Source of the DNA: Sphingosinicella sp. YJ22 | Lineage (GTDB): Bacteria > Pseudomonadota > Alphaproteobacteria > Sphingomonadales > Sphingomonadaceae | Direction: 5' to 3' | DNA length: 64,000 nucleotides | Assembly: GCF_011320075.1 (NCBI RefSeq) | Contig: NZ_JAANPA010000007.1 | Location: 21,291-85,290, forward strand | Shown: piece by piece, positions 56,070 to 64,000 of the stretch | How the letters are laid out: each line of letters begins with the position of its first letter | Numbering within the stretch: position 1 is the stretch's first letter | Notes under the pieces: generated by a model | The model's input: the letters and a program-made list of their open reading frames with translations, nothing else | Database searches by the model: none | Told to the model about the DNA's origin: nothing | Program-made: the position numbers and the translations under genes

Positions 56070-56783
56070 ATGTTGTCGGGCTTCGCCGCCTATCTCGACT
56101 CGGTCAAGGCGCGCGATCCCGCGCCTCGGAGCCGGTGGGAGATCCTGCTTTACCCGGGCGTGTGGGCGCTCGGTTTCCATCGCGTCGCTCACTGGCTGTT
56201 CGGCGGCGAGCTCTATTTCCTCGCGCGCCTAGTCAACCACATGGCGCGCTTCTTCACCGCGATCGACATCCATCCCGGCGCGAAGATCGGTCGCAACTTC
56301 TTCATCGACCACGGCTTCACCGTGATCGGCGAGACGGCTGAGATCGGTGACGACGTGACCATCTACCAGAACGTCACCCTGGGCGGGACCAACCCGACCG
56401 ACGGAATCGCCGGCAAGCGCCACCCGACGATCGGCGACGGCGCCATCATCGGCTCGGGCGCGCAGGTGCTTGGGCCGATCATCGTCGGCGCCCGCGCCCG
56501 GATCGGCGCCAATGCGGTGGTGACCAAGGACGTGCCCGAGGGCGCAACGATGACCGGCATCCCGGCGAAGCCGACTTTGGTCGAGGCCGAGCATTATCAG
56601 AAGGACTTCGTGCCCTACGGCACGCCCTGCTCGGAGGCGTGCGACCCGATGGGGCAGAAGCTCGAGCAGCTCCAGGGCGAGGTCGAGCGGCTGCGCAAGA
56701 AGCTCGCGGAACTGGCCGAGGAGCGCGATCAGGGGCGCCGCGATCCGGAGCGCCGCGGTGCCAAGGCAGGCGACCGCGCCTGA
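56070..56783 (+). CDS. epsC: serine O-acetyltransferase (EpsC type)
   Basis: A 237-aa left-handed-beta-helix acetyltransferase making O-acetylserine for cysteine synthesis. The N-terminal helices hold [22 protein letters not shown]. The hexapeptide repeats are [36 protein letters not shown], and [21 protein letters not shown] coiled-coil C-terminus (about 193-237, [19 protein letters not shown]) is longer than in CysE. The ATG at 56070 has AGGAG 7 nt upstream. Its stop overlaps the next start by 1 nt. Confidence 0.92.
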   Translation: MLSGFAAYLDSVKARDPAPRSRWEILLYPGVWALGFHRVAHWLFGGELYFLARLVNHMARFFTAIDIHPGAKIGRNFFIDHGFTVIGETAEIGDDVTIYQNVTLGGTNPTDGIAGKRHPTIGDGAIIGSGAQVLGPIIVGARARIGANAVVTKDVPEGATMTGIPAKPTLVEAEHYQKDFVPYGTPCSEACDPMGQKLEQLQGEVERLRKKLAELAEERDQGRRDPERRGAKAGDRA

Positions 56784-57118
56784 TGGGGACCGTCCACCCT
56801 TTTCCGGTGGCGACATCGCAAGTCGGTTTCGAGCGCGGGGAGCTCGCGCGCATCGTCGACCTTTACGGCCGCATGGTCGCCGCCGGCATGTGGAAGGATT
56901 ACGCGATCCAGTTCAGCCGCGAGGCGGCGAGCTTCTGCGCCTTCCGTCGCGCCGCCGAGCATCCTGAATACCGCATCGAGAAGCGCCCCGCCTTGCGCCA
57001 CCGCCAGGGCATGTGGTCGTTGGTCGGCGAGGACGGCCGAGTGCTGCGCCGCGGCCATGAACTCGGCCCGATCCTGGCGCCGGTCGAGCGAAGGCTGCTC
57101 AAGGTCGTGAACGAGTAG
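56783..57118 (+). CDS. DUF2794 family protein
   Basis: A 111-aa protein: VGFERGELARIVDLYGRMVAAGMWKDYAI, FCAFRRAAEHPEYRIEKRPALRHRQ and MWSLVGEDGRVLRRGHEL. This is an alphaproteobacterial family of unknown function. It is translationally coupled to the serine acetyltransferase gene (TGATG). Confidence 0.88.
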   Translation: MGTVHPFPVATSQVGFERGELARIVDLYGRMVAAGMWKDYAIQFSREAASFCAFRRAAEHPEYRIEKRPALRHRQGMWSLVGEDGRVLRRGHELGPILAPVERRLLKVVNE

Positions 57119-57129
57119 CCACGAAATAA

Positions 57130-57153
57130 GAGCCCCGACCGGGGCCGGGGCTC
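57130..57153 (+). terminator. probable terminator hairpin after DUF2794
   Basis: GAGCCCCG (57130-57137) pairs with CGGGGCTC (57146-57153) around an 8-nt loop, 11 nt after the stop. There is no T-tract, so termination is likely but not certain. Confidence 0.55.
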
Positions 57154-57203
57154 AGTTGCTTCCCATATTGCTGACCCCAGACTCAAGCCGAGGGGCAGCG
57201 GTG

Positions 57204-58292
57204 TCAGGCGCTCAGCGCCTGTCGGTCGACAGGGGCCAGCCGCACCTTCAGATGCTCGGGCAGCGGGCCGATCACCGTGCGGCGGGTCTGCGCCCAGAAG
57301 GCGGAGAGCATCAGCAGCGCGGAGCCGATCACGAGGGCGGTCAGCGCGAAGCTCAACTCGACCGCGCCGTAGGTCTGGAACAGGCTGTTGAGCGCGTAGA
57401 GCACATAGGCGAGCGCCGACACGAGCAGGGCGCGCCGGTCGACCGCCACCGCGGCAACTCCGAGCAGGATGTAGAGCGCGATGACCAGCGCCGATTCCGC
57501 CGGCTGAACCACCCCTTCGGTGAGGCCGAGCAGGGCGAAGACGGGGTGGACGATCATCGGCGCCGCCAGCAGGTGGAGCCAGAAGGCGACGTCGGAGCGG
57601 CGGGTCTCGCGCCGCGGGTCCGAGGAGTCCCAGCGCATCGCCAGCGCGAACACGCCGATTCCGAGCAGCAGCACCGCCACCAGGAACAGGCTGTTCTCAC
57701 CCGGATCGCCGTCCTGCGGAAGCGCCGAGACGACCAGCGACAGGATCAAGGCCGCGAGCGCGGCCGTCCCGGCGGCGACGGTGATCGGGACTCGGAAGCG
57801 CTGCCAGTGCAGCCAGGCCGCGCCGGCGGCGACGGCGGCGGCGCCGGCGAGCAGCATTGCGAAGGCGGTCTGGTTGTCGTCGAACCGGTCCGCCCCGATG
57901 GCAATGCCGGCGCCGACCAAGACGGTCTCGAACACGCCGCCGACAAAGGCGAGGAGAAGGATGATGCTGGGCAGCGCCATCCGGCGCTTGCGGGTGAAGA
58001 ATTCGGCGAGGCTCCACGCCACGCCCGCGACGAACAGGCCGGCGAAGGGCGAGGGGCCGTCGAAATCGATGTGCGGCGGAATCGTGTTGGCCAGCCAGCC
58101 GACCGCGACCAGCATGATCACCGCCGCCAGGCCGACGAAGATATCGTTGAAGCCGGTGAGCAGCCGGAAATGCTCCTCGTCCGCGGCCGGCAGTGACTTC
58201 TCTCGGGCCACGAAATCGCGCAATTGCCGCGCTGCCTCGGGGCTCAGCGCCCCGGCGGCGACCGCGGCCTCGAGATCGCTCTCGCTGTACAT
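57204..58292 (-). CDS. multi-pass membrane protein (DUF2157/DUF4401-like)
   Basis: A 362-aa protein. A soluble N-terminus with ESDLEAAVAAGALSPEAARQLRDFVARE (DUF2157-like start) is followed by about ten hydrophobic helices from NDIFVGLAAVIMLVAVGWLA to ALLMLSAFWAQTR. The function is unknown. The ATG at 58292 has GGGAGG 7 nt upstream, and a palindrome lies 44 nt upstream. No transport motif was recognised. Confidence 0.75.
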   Translation of the reverse strand: MYSESDLEAAVAAGALSPEAARQLRDFVAREKSLPAADEEHFRLLTGFNDIFVGLAAVIMLVAVGWLANTIPPHIDFDGPSPFAGLFVAGVAWSLAEFFTRKRRMALPSIILLLAFVGGVFETVLVGAGIAIGADRFDDNQTAFAMLLAGAAAVAAGAAWLHWQRFRVPITVAAGTAALAALILSLVVSALPQDGDPGENSLFLVAVLLLGIGVFALAMRWDSSDPRRETRRSDVAFWLHLLAAPMIVHPVFALLGLTEGVVQPAESALVIALYILLGVAAVAVDRRALLVSALAYVLYALNSLFQTYGAVELSFALTALVIGSALLMLSAFWAQTRRTVIGPLPEHLKVRLAPVDRQALSA

Positions 58293-58335
58293 GTGATATC
58301 CTCCCACCCTGTCGTGCGGGCGGGTTTAGCACAGG

Positions 58336-58355
58336 TGTATTGTCGTAGCAATACA
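58336..58355. promoter_or_regulatory. perfect palindrome upstream of the membrane protein gene
   Basis: TGTATTGTCGTAGCAATACA has perfect 7-bp arms (TGTATTG/CAATACA) around a 6-nt centre. It is the AT-rich part of the gap and lies 44 nt before the start at 58292. It looks like an operator for a dimeric regulator (for example GntR/PadR or BlaI type), but no regulator gene is adjacent. Confidence 0.5.
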
Positions 58356-58403
58356 GCAAGAAGTACCACGCCGGCTCCTCCAGCAAGAGCTGGAAGGAAG
58401 AGC

Positions 58404-59159
58404 CTACGCACGCGGCGGGCGGCTCCAGTCGCCCGCCGCCGCCATCCACAGGCTGAGCGCCGCAAGCGCCGCGGTCTCGGCGCGCAGGATGCGCGGGCCC
58501 AGCGCGACGGCGCGCGCGGAGGGGACGGCACGGATCGCCTCGCGCTCTTCTGCGGTGAAGCCGCCTTCCGGCCCGATCAGGATCGCCGCGGGGCCGGGCT
58601 TGGCCGCCTCCTGCAGCGGCTCGCCGCCTTCCTCGTCGGCGAACAGCAGAGCCCGTTCCGCCGGCCACTCCTTCAGCAGCTTGTCCAGCTTCACCGGCTC
58701 GGCCAGCTCGGGCAGGGCGGCGCGGTCGCATTGCTCGGCCGCCTCGATGCTGATCGCGCGCAGGCGATCGAGATTGACCCTGTCGACCACGGTGCGCTGA
58801 GTCACCACCGGCACGAGCCGCGCAACGCCCAGCTCGGTTGCCTTCTCGATCATCCAGTCGAGCGGCGCCCGCTTCACCGGCGCGAACAGGAGCCACAGGT
58901 CTGGCACCTCCTCGCGCGGGCGCAGGTGGCGCGTGACCGCCAGCGTGACCCGCTTGCGCCCGGCCTCCTCGATCCGCGCCAGCCATTCACCGGTCCGGTC
59001 GTCGAACAGTTTCACTTCTGCGCCCGGCCCGAGGCGCAACACGTTGCCGAGATAATTGGCGGGCGCGCCGTCGAGAGTGAGGCTGAGGCCGTCGGACAGC
59101 GCCTGCTCAACGAACAGGCGCGGAAGGCTCGAGGGCGGCCAGGCGGGCGTAGCAGGCAT
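58404..59159 (-). CDS. rsmE: 16S rRNA (uracil(1498)-N(3))-methyltransferase RsmE
   Basis: A 252-aa SPOUT-type methyltransferase modifying U1498 of 16S rRNA. The N-terminal PUA-like part begins PRLFVEQALSDG and carries YLGNVLRLGPGAEV. The SPOUT knot region has KRAPLDWMIEKATELGV, ILIGPEGGFTAEE and LGPRILRAETAALAAL. The start is the ATG at 59159. It is divergent from ubiA, with an inverted repeat between. Confidence 0.93.
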   Translation of the reverse strand: MPATPAWPPSSLPRLFVEQALSDGLSLTLDGAPANYLGNVLRLGPGAEVKLFDDRTGEWLARIEEAGRKRVTLAVTRHLRPREEVPDLWLLFAPVKRAPLDWMIEKATELGVARLVPVVTQRTVVDRVNLDRLRAISIEAAEQCDRAALPELAEPVKLDKLLKEWPAERALLFADEEGGEPLQEAAKPGPAAILIGPEGGFTAEEREAIRAVPSARAVALGPRILRAETAALAALSLWMAAAGDWSRPPRA

Positions 59160-59172
59160 TGCCTGACCTATC

Positions 59173-59250
59173 CGCTCGTCCCGAGCGAAGTCGAGGGGCG
59201 CTGGCATAAAGGTCGGCGCGGACGCCCCTCGACTGCGCTCGGGACGAGCG
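59173..59250. repeat. near-perfect inverted repeat between rsmE and ubiA
   Basis: Two 28-nt arms (59173-59200 and 59223-59250) are complementary except for one base, around a 22-nt spacer. The arm contains GACTNCGCTCGGGACGAGCG, a motif I associate with interspersed repeats in sphingomonad genomes. It lies between divergent genes and could form a large cruciform. Confidence 0.75.
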
Positions 59251-59262
59251 ATTAGTAGGCGC

Positions 59263-60195
59263 ATGGCATCCGCCCCAACCGACATCGTCCCGGATTCCGA
59301 GCAGCGCGGGCTGATCGGCGCGCTTCCCGCCGCCGCTCGCCCCTATGCTTCGCTGATCCGGCTCGACCGGCCGATCGGCGCGTGGCTGCTGTTCTGGCCC
59401 GGAGCCTGGGCCATCGCGCTCGCCGGCATGGGCGGCGGGCCGCTCGAGCCCGTGGGCTGGACCCTGATCGCCTGGTTTGCGCTCGGCGCCTTCGCGATGC
59501 GCAGCGCCGGCTGCGTCTATAACGACATCATCGACCGCGACCTCGACGCGCAGGTCGAGCGCACGCGGCTGCGCCCGCTCGCCAGCAAGCGAGTGTCGCT
59601 GAAAGGCGCCTGGGCCCTGCTCATCGGCATGAGCCTGATCGGCCTCGTCGTCCTGCTCCAGCTCCGCCCCCTCGCCCAGCTGATCGCCCTCGGTAGCCTC
59701 GCGCTCGTCGCCGCTTATCCGTTCATGAAGAGGATCACCTGGTGGCCGCAGGCGTGGCTCGGCCTCGTCTTCTCCTGGGCGGCGCTGGTCGGCTGGCCGG
59801 CGGTGCGCGGCATGATCGATGCGCCGGCGCTGCTCCTTTATGCCGGGTCGATCTTCTGGGTGATCGGCTACGACACCGTCTATGCGCTGCAGGACAAGGA
59901 GGACGACGCCCTGGTCGGCGTCAAATCGTCCGCGCGCGCCCTCGGTCGCCACGCCCGCTTCGGCATCGCGATCTGCTACCTGCTCGCGCTGGCTCTGTGG
60001 GCCGCCGCCTTCTGGACCCTGCGGCCGCAATGGCTCGGGCTCGTCGCCCTCGTGCCGATGGCGGCGCATCTCGCGCTTCAAGTGATCCGCCTGAACCCGG
60101 ATGACGGCACTCAGGCGCTCGCCACCTTCCGTTCCAACCGCTTCGCCGGCCTGCTGATGTTCCTTGCCTGCCTGGTGATCGGCACCACGGCCTGA
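59263..60195 (+). CDS. ubiA: 4-hydroxybenzoate polyprenyltransferase UbiA
   Basis: A 310-aa membrane prenyltransferase attaching the polyprenyl tail to 4-hydroxybenzoate in ubiquinone synthesis. The first Asp-rich motif is NDIIDRDLDAQVERTRLRPL, the second DKEDD in YALQDKEDDALVGV. Eight to nine hydrophobic helices are seen. It starts with the ATG at 59263, divergent from rsmE. Confidence 0.94.
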   Translation: MASAPTDIVPDSEQRGLIGALPAAARPYASLIRLDRPIGAWLLFWPGAWAIALAGMGGGPLEPVGWTLIAWFALGAFAMRSAGCVYNDIIDRDLDAQVERTRLRPLASKRVSLKGAWALLIGMSLIGLVVLLQLRPLAQLIALGSLALVAAYPFMKRITWWPQAWLGLVFSWAALVGWPAVRGMIDAPALLLYAGSIFWVIGYDTVYALQDKEDDALVGVKSSARALGRHARFGIAICYLLALALWAAAFWTLRPQWLGLVALVPMAAHLALQVIRLNPDDGTQALATFRSNRFAGLLMFLACLVIGTTA

Positions 60196-60242
60196 GCGGC
60201 GCCCTTGCCCGGCGCCGCCACCGGCCCTAAGTCCGCCGCCTC

Positions 60243-61589
60243 ATGCTGAACGTTGATCAAGCCGAGGCGCGCGCCGGCGCCCTCATCGATGCTGCCCGCA
60301 AGGCAGGCGCCGACGCCGCCGACGTCCTCTATGTCGGCGAAGCCTCGCTCGGCATCCAGGTGCGCCTGGGCGAACTCGAGGATGTCGGCCGCTCGGAAGG
60401 CGAGGAGATCGGCCTCCGCCTGTTCATCGGCACCCGCTCCGCCAGCGTGTCCTCGTCCGACCTGTCGGCCGACGCGCTCGCCGCGCTGGTCGAGCGCGCG
60501 GTCGCGATGGCGAGGGAGGCGCCTGAGGACCCCCATGCCGGGCTCGCGCCGGAAGAATTGCTGTTCCGCGGCGACCTGCTGCCGCTTGAGAGCGACGACG
60601 GCGCCGACCCGTCGCCCGCCGAATTGAAGCAGCGCGCGCTCGCCATGGAGGCGGCCGCGCGCGGCGTCGCGGGGGTCACCAACAGCGAGGGGGCAGGAGT
60701 CAGCGCCGGCCGCAGCGTGTTCGCGCTGGCGACCAGCCACGGTTTCTGCCGTGGCTACCATTCCAGCCACTATTCGGCCGGCGTGAGCGTCGTCGGCGGC
60801 GAGGGCGGCGCGATGCAGCGCGACCATGCCAGCCACAATGCCCGCCATTTCGCCGATCTCGACGGCCCCGAGACGCTCGGCCGACTCGCCGGCGAGCGCA
60901 CCGTGAAGCGCCTCAACCCGGGCAAGCTGGCCAGCGGCGTGATGCCGATCGTCTTCGATCCGCGCATCGGCGGCGGCCTCGTCGGCCATCTCGTCTCGGC
61001 CATGTCGGGCCCGGCCATCGCCCGCCGCACGAGCTTCCTGCTCGGCCGCGAAGGCGAGCAGATCTTGCCCGAAGGCCTGTCGGTCATCGACGACCCGCAC
61101 CGCATCCGCGGCCTTCGCTCGCGCCCCTTCGATGGCGAGGGCGTCGCGACTGCGCGCCGCGCGCTGGTCGACAACGGGCGGCTCGCCGACTGGCTTCTCA
61201 ACAGCGCCTCGGCCCGCCAACTCGGCCTCGCGCCCAACGGCCATGCCACCCGCGGCGTCGGCGGCGCTCCGGGCGTCGGCGCGACCAACGTCCACCTCAC
61301 CGCCGGCACGCAGAGCCCTTCCGAGCTGATCGCCGATATCGGCTTGGGCCTCTACGTCACGGAAATGATCGGTCAGGGCATCAACCCGGTCACCGGCGAC
61401 TATAGTCGCGGCGCGAGCGGCTTCATCATCCGCAATGGAGAGCTCGCCGAGCCTGTCGCGGAGATCACCGTCGCCGGGAATTTGCTCGACATGTACCGCA
61501 CGCTCAGCGCGGCGGACGATTTGGAACATCGCCGCGCGGTCAATGTTCCCACACTGCGTGTCGAAGGAATGACGGTCGCCGGTGCTTGA
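60243..61589 (+). CDS. pmbA: TldD/PmbA family metalloprotease (TldE)
   Basis: A 448-aa protein of the TldD/PmbA family (RLGELEDVGRSEGEEIGLRLFIG, FDPRIGGGLVGHL, DPHRIRGLRSRPFDGEGV). PmbA/TldE forms a protease complex with TldD that degrades peptides and processes some RiPPs. PmbA is the partner without the zinc-binding HExxxH, and none is seen here. It overlaps the next gene by 8 nt. It is interesting because the window also has a RiPP locus, but TldE is widespread and a link is not shown. Confidence 0.9.
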   Translation: MLNVDQAEARAGALIDAARKAGADAADVLYVGEASLGIQVRLGELEDVGRSEGEEIGLRLFIGTRSASVSSSDLSADALAALVERAVAMAREAPEDPHAGLAPEELLFRGDLLPLESDDGADPSPAELKQRALAMEAAARGVAGVTNSEGAGVSAGRSVFALATSHGFCRGYHSSHYSAGVSVVGGEGGAMQRDHASHNARHFADLDGPETLGRLAGERTVKRLNPGKLASGVMPIVFDPRIGGGLVGHLVSAMSGPAIARRTSFLLGREGEQILPEGLSVIDDPHRIRGLRSRPFDGEGVATARRALVDNGRLADWLLNSASARQLGLAPNGHATRGVGGAPGVGATNVHLTAGTQSPSELIADIGLGLYVTEMIGQGINPVTGDYSRGASGFIIRNGELAEPVAEITVAGNLLDMYRTLSAADDLEHRRAVNVPTLRVEGMTVAGA

Positions 61590-62343
61590 GGACATCGCAG
61601 AGATCACCGCCGAGGCCGGGCGAATCGCGCTCGGGCGCTGCGGCACCGATTACAAAAGATGGGAGAAGGAGCCGGGCCACCCGGTCTGCGACATCGACCT
61701 CGAGGTCGACAATTTCCTCCGCGAGCAGCTGATCGCCCTCGACCCCGAGGCGGGCTGGCTGTCCGAGGAGACCGCCGACGAATCCGACCGGATCGAGCGC
61801 AAGCGAGTCTGGGTCGTCGACCCGATCGACGGCACCCGCGACTATCTGCGCGGAAGGACCGGCTGGGCGGTGTCGGTGGCGCTGGTCGAGAACCGGGCGG
61901 TCAAATATGGCGTGCTTTCCGCACCGCAGCGCGAGGAATTGTGGAGCGCGGAAGCGGGGCGCGGCGCCTGGCGCAACGGCCAGCCGATCCGCTGCAGCGA
62001 GCGCGGTGAGCTGGTCGGCGCCCGGGTGCCGGCGGACAGCCTTCCCAAGGTCGACCGCGACCTCGTCATGGTCGCCAAGCCCAACTCCATCGCGCTTCGC
62101 ATCGCCATGGTCGGCGCCGGCGAGGCAGACCTGGTGGCCACCCTGCGCTGGGGCCGCGAATGGGACATCGCCGCAGCCATTCTGATCGCCGCCGAGGCGG
62201 GCGCGTCGGTCACCGGCGCGCTCGGCCAGCCGCTCACCTTCAACAGTCCCGACGCCGCCGCCTTCGGCGTTCTCGCCTCGTCGCCCGGCATCCACGGGCA
62301 GGCCGTCGAGCGCCTCCGCGAACGCGCGATGGCGGTGGTCTAG
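61582..62343 (+). CDS. inositol monophosphatase family / CysQ-like phosphatase
   Basis: A 253-aa metal-dependent phosphatase. Motifs: LSEETADE (acidic Mg ligand), VWVVDPIDGTRDYLRG (motif A) and WGREWDIAAAILIAAEAGA (motif B). It resembles 3'(2'),5'-bisphosphate nucleotidase CysQ, which fits the nearby serine acetyltransferase, but inositol or histidinol-phosphatase activity is possible. The start is a GTG overlapping pmbA. Confidence 0.85.
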   Translation: MLEDIAEITAEAGRIALGRCGTDYKRWEKEPGHPVCDIDLEVDNFLREQLIALDPEAGWLSEETADESDRIERKRVWVVDPIDGTRDYLRGRTGWAVSVALVENRAVKYGVLSAPQREELWSAEAGRGAWRNGQPIRCSERGELVGARVPADSLPKVDRDLVMVAKPNSIALRIAMVGAGEADLVATLRWGREWDIAAAILIAAEAGASVTGALGQPLTFNSPDAAAFGVLASSPGIHGQAVERLRERAMAVV

Positions 62344-62771
62344 GCGACCGGCGGCAGCCCCAGCCGCGGGATCTCGATCTTCGGGCAGCGGTTCATCACG
62401 ACCTTGAGGCCGGCGGCTTCCGCCCGCGCCGCGGCTTCCTCGTTGATCACGCCGATTTGCAGCCACACCGACTTGGCGCCCGCGGCGATAGCCTCGTCGA
62501 CCGCCTCGCCGGCGGCGGCGGGGCGGCGGAAGATGTCGACCATGTCGATCGGCTCGCCGATCTGGGAAAGCTCACGCCAGACATATTCGCCGTGGACATG
62601 CTCGCCGGTGATCTGCGGATTGACCGGAATCACGCGATAGCCCTGGCTTTGCAGGTAGCGCATCACGCCATAGCTCGGCCGGTCGGGCCGGTCGGACGCG
62701 CCGATCATCGCGATGGTCCGGGTTCCGCTCAGCAGCTCGGCAATGTCCTCGTCACGCTCCAGGGGCATCAT
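62340..62771 (-). CDS. CoA-binding domain protein
   Basis: A 143-aa small CoA-binding (succinyl-CoA-ligase-like) domain: TIAMIGASDRPDRPSYGVMRYL and RVIPVNPQITGEHVHGE, ending with CPKIEIPRLGL. Usually involved in CoA-dependent regulation; the specific role is unknown. Two adjacent ATGs follow AAGGAGGTGA, and either may be used. It is convergent with the CysQ-like gene by a 4-nt overlap. Confidence 0.87.
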   Translation of the reverse strand: MMPLERDEDIAELLSGTRTIAMIGASDRPDRPSYGVMRYLQSQGYRVIPVNPQITGEHVHGEYVWRELSQIGEPIDMVDIFRRPAAAGEAVDEAIAAGAKSVWLQIGVINEEAAARAEAAGLKVVMNRCPKIEIPRLGLPPVA

Positions 62772-62782
62772 TCACCTCCTTG

Positions 62783-63742
62783 TCAGCGGCCGACCTGCTC
62801 CAGCAGCCGCCCCGCAATGTCGCGGAAGATCCCGGCCTCGTAATCGTCGCCGGCGGCCGGCGGTTCCCCGGCGTCGCTCGCCTCGCGGATCGACAGGGTG
62901 AGGGGGACCCGGCCGAGGAAGGGGATGCCCATCACCCGCGCCGCAGCCTCGGCGCCGCCCGATCCGAACGGGTCGCTGACCTGGGCGCAGTGCGGGCACT
63001 GGTAGCCGGCCATGTTCTCGACCAAGCCGATGATCGGCACGTCCATCTTGCGGAACAGGTCGATGGCGCGGGTCGCGTCGATCAGCGCGAGGTCCTGCGG
63101 GGTCGACACGATCACCGCCCCCGCCGGCTTCCATTTCTGGACCAGCGTCATCTGAACGTCGCCCGTGCCGGGCGGCAGATCGACGATCATGATCTCGGTG
63201 TCGCCCCAGTCGCCGTCCATCAGATTGCCGAGCGCGCTCGCGGTCATCGGCCCGCGCCAGGCGACGGCGCTGCCCGGCTCGATCAGCTGGCCGATCGACA
63301 GCATCTTCACGCCATGGGTGTCGACCGGCACGATCTGCTGGTCGTGAAGCTCAGGCCGGCTGTGGTTGCCCATGATGCGCGGCTGGGATGGGCCGTAGAT
63401 GTCGGCGTCGACCAGGCCCACTTTCTTGCCCAGCCGCGCCAGCGATACGGCGAGATTGGCGGACAGGGTCGACTTGCCGACGCCGCCCTTGCCGCTGCCG
63501 ACGGCGATGATCAGCCGCTCAACCTTGTCGACGCTCATCGCGACTCGGCTGTCGGTCACCCCGGGGACGCCGACCAGGGCCGCGCGGATGCGCCGCTCGA
63601 GCGCCGCGCGCTCCTCGGCGGCGATTCCGGTCGCGTCGATGACGATCGTCGCTTGCCCCTCCTTCACCCGCGCGAGCTGGATCCTTTCGGCATCGACGAG
63701 GGGGGCAAGGGCGTCGCGAACGGCTTGGGTCGGGTCGGTCAT
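62783..63742 (-). CDS. apbC: Mrp/ApbC family iron-sulfur cluster carrier ATPase
   Basis: A 319-aa P-loop NTPase delivering Fe-S clusters. An N-terminal MIP18-like (DUF59) part (about residues 1-80) is followed by the deviant Walker A GSGKGGVGKST, DADIYGPSQPRIMG, and the Fe-S-binding CxxC in YQCPHCAQVSDPFGSGG. The ATG at 63742 gives MTDPTQAVRDAL. It lies 11 nt upstream of the CoA-binding gene in the same direction. Confidence 0.94.
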   Translation of the reverse strand: MTDPTQAVRDALAPLVDAERIQLARVKEGQATIVIDATGIAAEERAALERRIRAALVGVPGVTDSRVAMSVDKVERLIIAVGSGKGGVGKSTLSANLAVSLARLGKKVGLVDADIYGPSQPRIMGNHSRPELHDQQIVPVDTHGVKMLSIGQLIEPGSAVAWRGPMTASALGNLMDGDWGDTEIMIVDLPPGTGDVQMTLVQKWKPAGAVIVSTPQDLALIDATRAIDLFRKMDVPIIGLVENMAGYQCPHCAQVSDPFGSGGAEAAARVMGIPFLGRVPLTLSIREASDAGEPPAAGDDYEAGIFRDIAGRLLEQVGR

Positions 63743-63816
63743 GTCGCGCGGACGGATAGGCGATAAGCCGTCCCTTGCCACTGTTTTTCCGCGGATCGCT
63801 ACCTATAAGGACCTTC

Positions 63817-64000
63817 ATGAGACGATTGTTGAGCTGGGGCTGGCGCGGACTTGCCATGGGTGAAAATCGTGGCCCCTGGGGCGGCCGTGGGTCTGGCGAA
63901 GGCGGCGACGACGGGGCCGGCGGCGACGGATCGGGCGGCGGCGGTGGCGGCGGCCCGCGCAATCCCTGGGGCCAGCCCGGCCCGCGGCGCCGGCGTCCCG
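63817..64000 (+). CDS. hflK: FtsH protease modulator HflK (5' part, cut by the window)
   Basis: The first about 61 codons of HflK: MRRLLSWGWRGLAMGENRG, then a Gly/Asp-rich low-complexity tract and PRNPWGQPGPRRRRP, the Gly-rich NPWG N-terminus typical of HflK before its transmembrane and SPFH domains. HflK forms, with HflC, a membrane complex regulating FtsH. AAGG lies before the ATG; the second ATG (MGENRG) is an alternative start. The gene continues beyond the window. Confidence 0.8.
   Translation, partial: MRRLLSWGWRGLAMGENRGPWGGRGSGEGGDDGAGGDGSGGGGGGGPRNPWGQPGPRRRRP

Noticed and set aside
60243..61589. PmbA/TldE as the leader protease of the RiPP locus
   Set aside because: It lies about 25 kb from the locus, which has its own B2 protease, and pmbA is a general bacterial gene.

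Overview
The window is high-GC chromosomal DNA from an alphaproteobacterium, most likely a member of the Sphingomonadaceae. The strongest evidence is a serine palmitoyltransferase whose length (420 aa) and catalytic residues (H159, D231, H234, K265, R378, R390) coincide with the enzyme characterised in Sphingomonas paucimobilis. An acyl carrier protein and an NAD-dependent epimerase-like protein lie beside it, the set expected for bacterial sphingolipid synthesis. The rplU-rpmA-obgE neighbourhood, an FYDLN-acid protein, a DUF2794 protein and sphingomonad-type GC-rich interspersed repeats agree. No plasmid, phage or transposase gene was seen, and no CRISPR array.

Layout. 0.1-5.5 kb: LPS transport permeases lptF-lptG, a lipid-kinase-like protein with a degenerate motif, and a hybrid histidine kinase. 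5.7-9.8 kb: sphingolipid genes (spt, ACP, SDR), a DUF5706 membrane protein between them, and obgE. 9.9-13.9 kb: TetR with a clear operator facing a PF10118 hydrolase, a GNAT enzyme, rpmA, rplU, hspQ and tRNA-Ser(CGA). 14-29 kb: an orphan gene next to the tRNA, then ECF sigma factor, FecR anti-sigma, STN-type TonB-dependent transducer and autotransporter in one direction, followed by a 2,164-aa RTX adhesin that carries a metallopeptidase-like domain.

29.1-39.4 kb is the most distinctive region. It is a lasso-peptide-like RiPP locus: a 53-aa candidate precursor ending in Ser, a nucleotidyltransferase, an asparagine-synthase-like cyclase, a PqqD-like recognition protein, an HPr-kinase-like protein and a transglutaminase-like B2 protease on one strand. 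A divergent ABC exporter follows, then three glycosyltransferases and a convergent FkbM methyltransferase. The precursor core does not fit the usual lasso rule, so the product may be unusual. 39.5-42.9 kb: small proteins and a two-gene operon joining a membrane-anchored TIR protein to a class III nucleotide cyclase with an N-terminal TPR-like region, a possible signalling or immunity pair.

42.9-64 kb is mostly housekeeping: cmk, FYDLN protein, tRNA-Ala(GGC), a YcaQ-like protein, HD hydrolases, an LplT-like transporter and pgsA. A peroxide-defence block (oxyR divergent from ahpC-ahpD, with katG nearby) follows, then an AIM24 protein, serine acetyltransferase, rsmE, ubiA, pmbA, a CysQ-like phosphatase, a CoA-binding protein, the Mrp/ApbC Fe-S carrier and the 5' end of hflK. 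Many adjacent genes overlap by 4 nt (ATGA, GTGA or TTGA), so translational coupling is common and was used to choose several starts. All functional calls rest on reading translated sequence; no database search was run.
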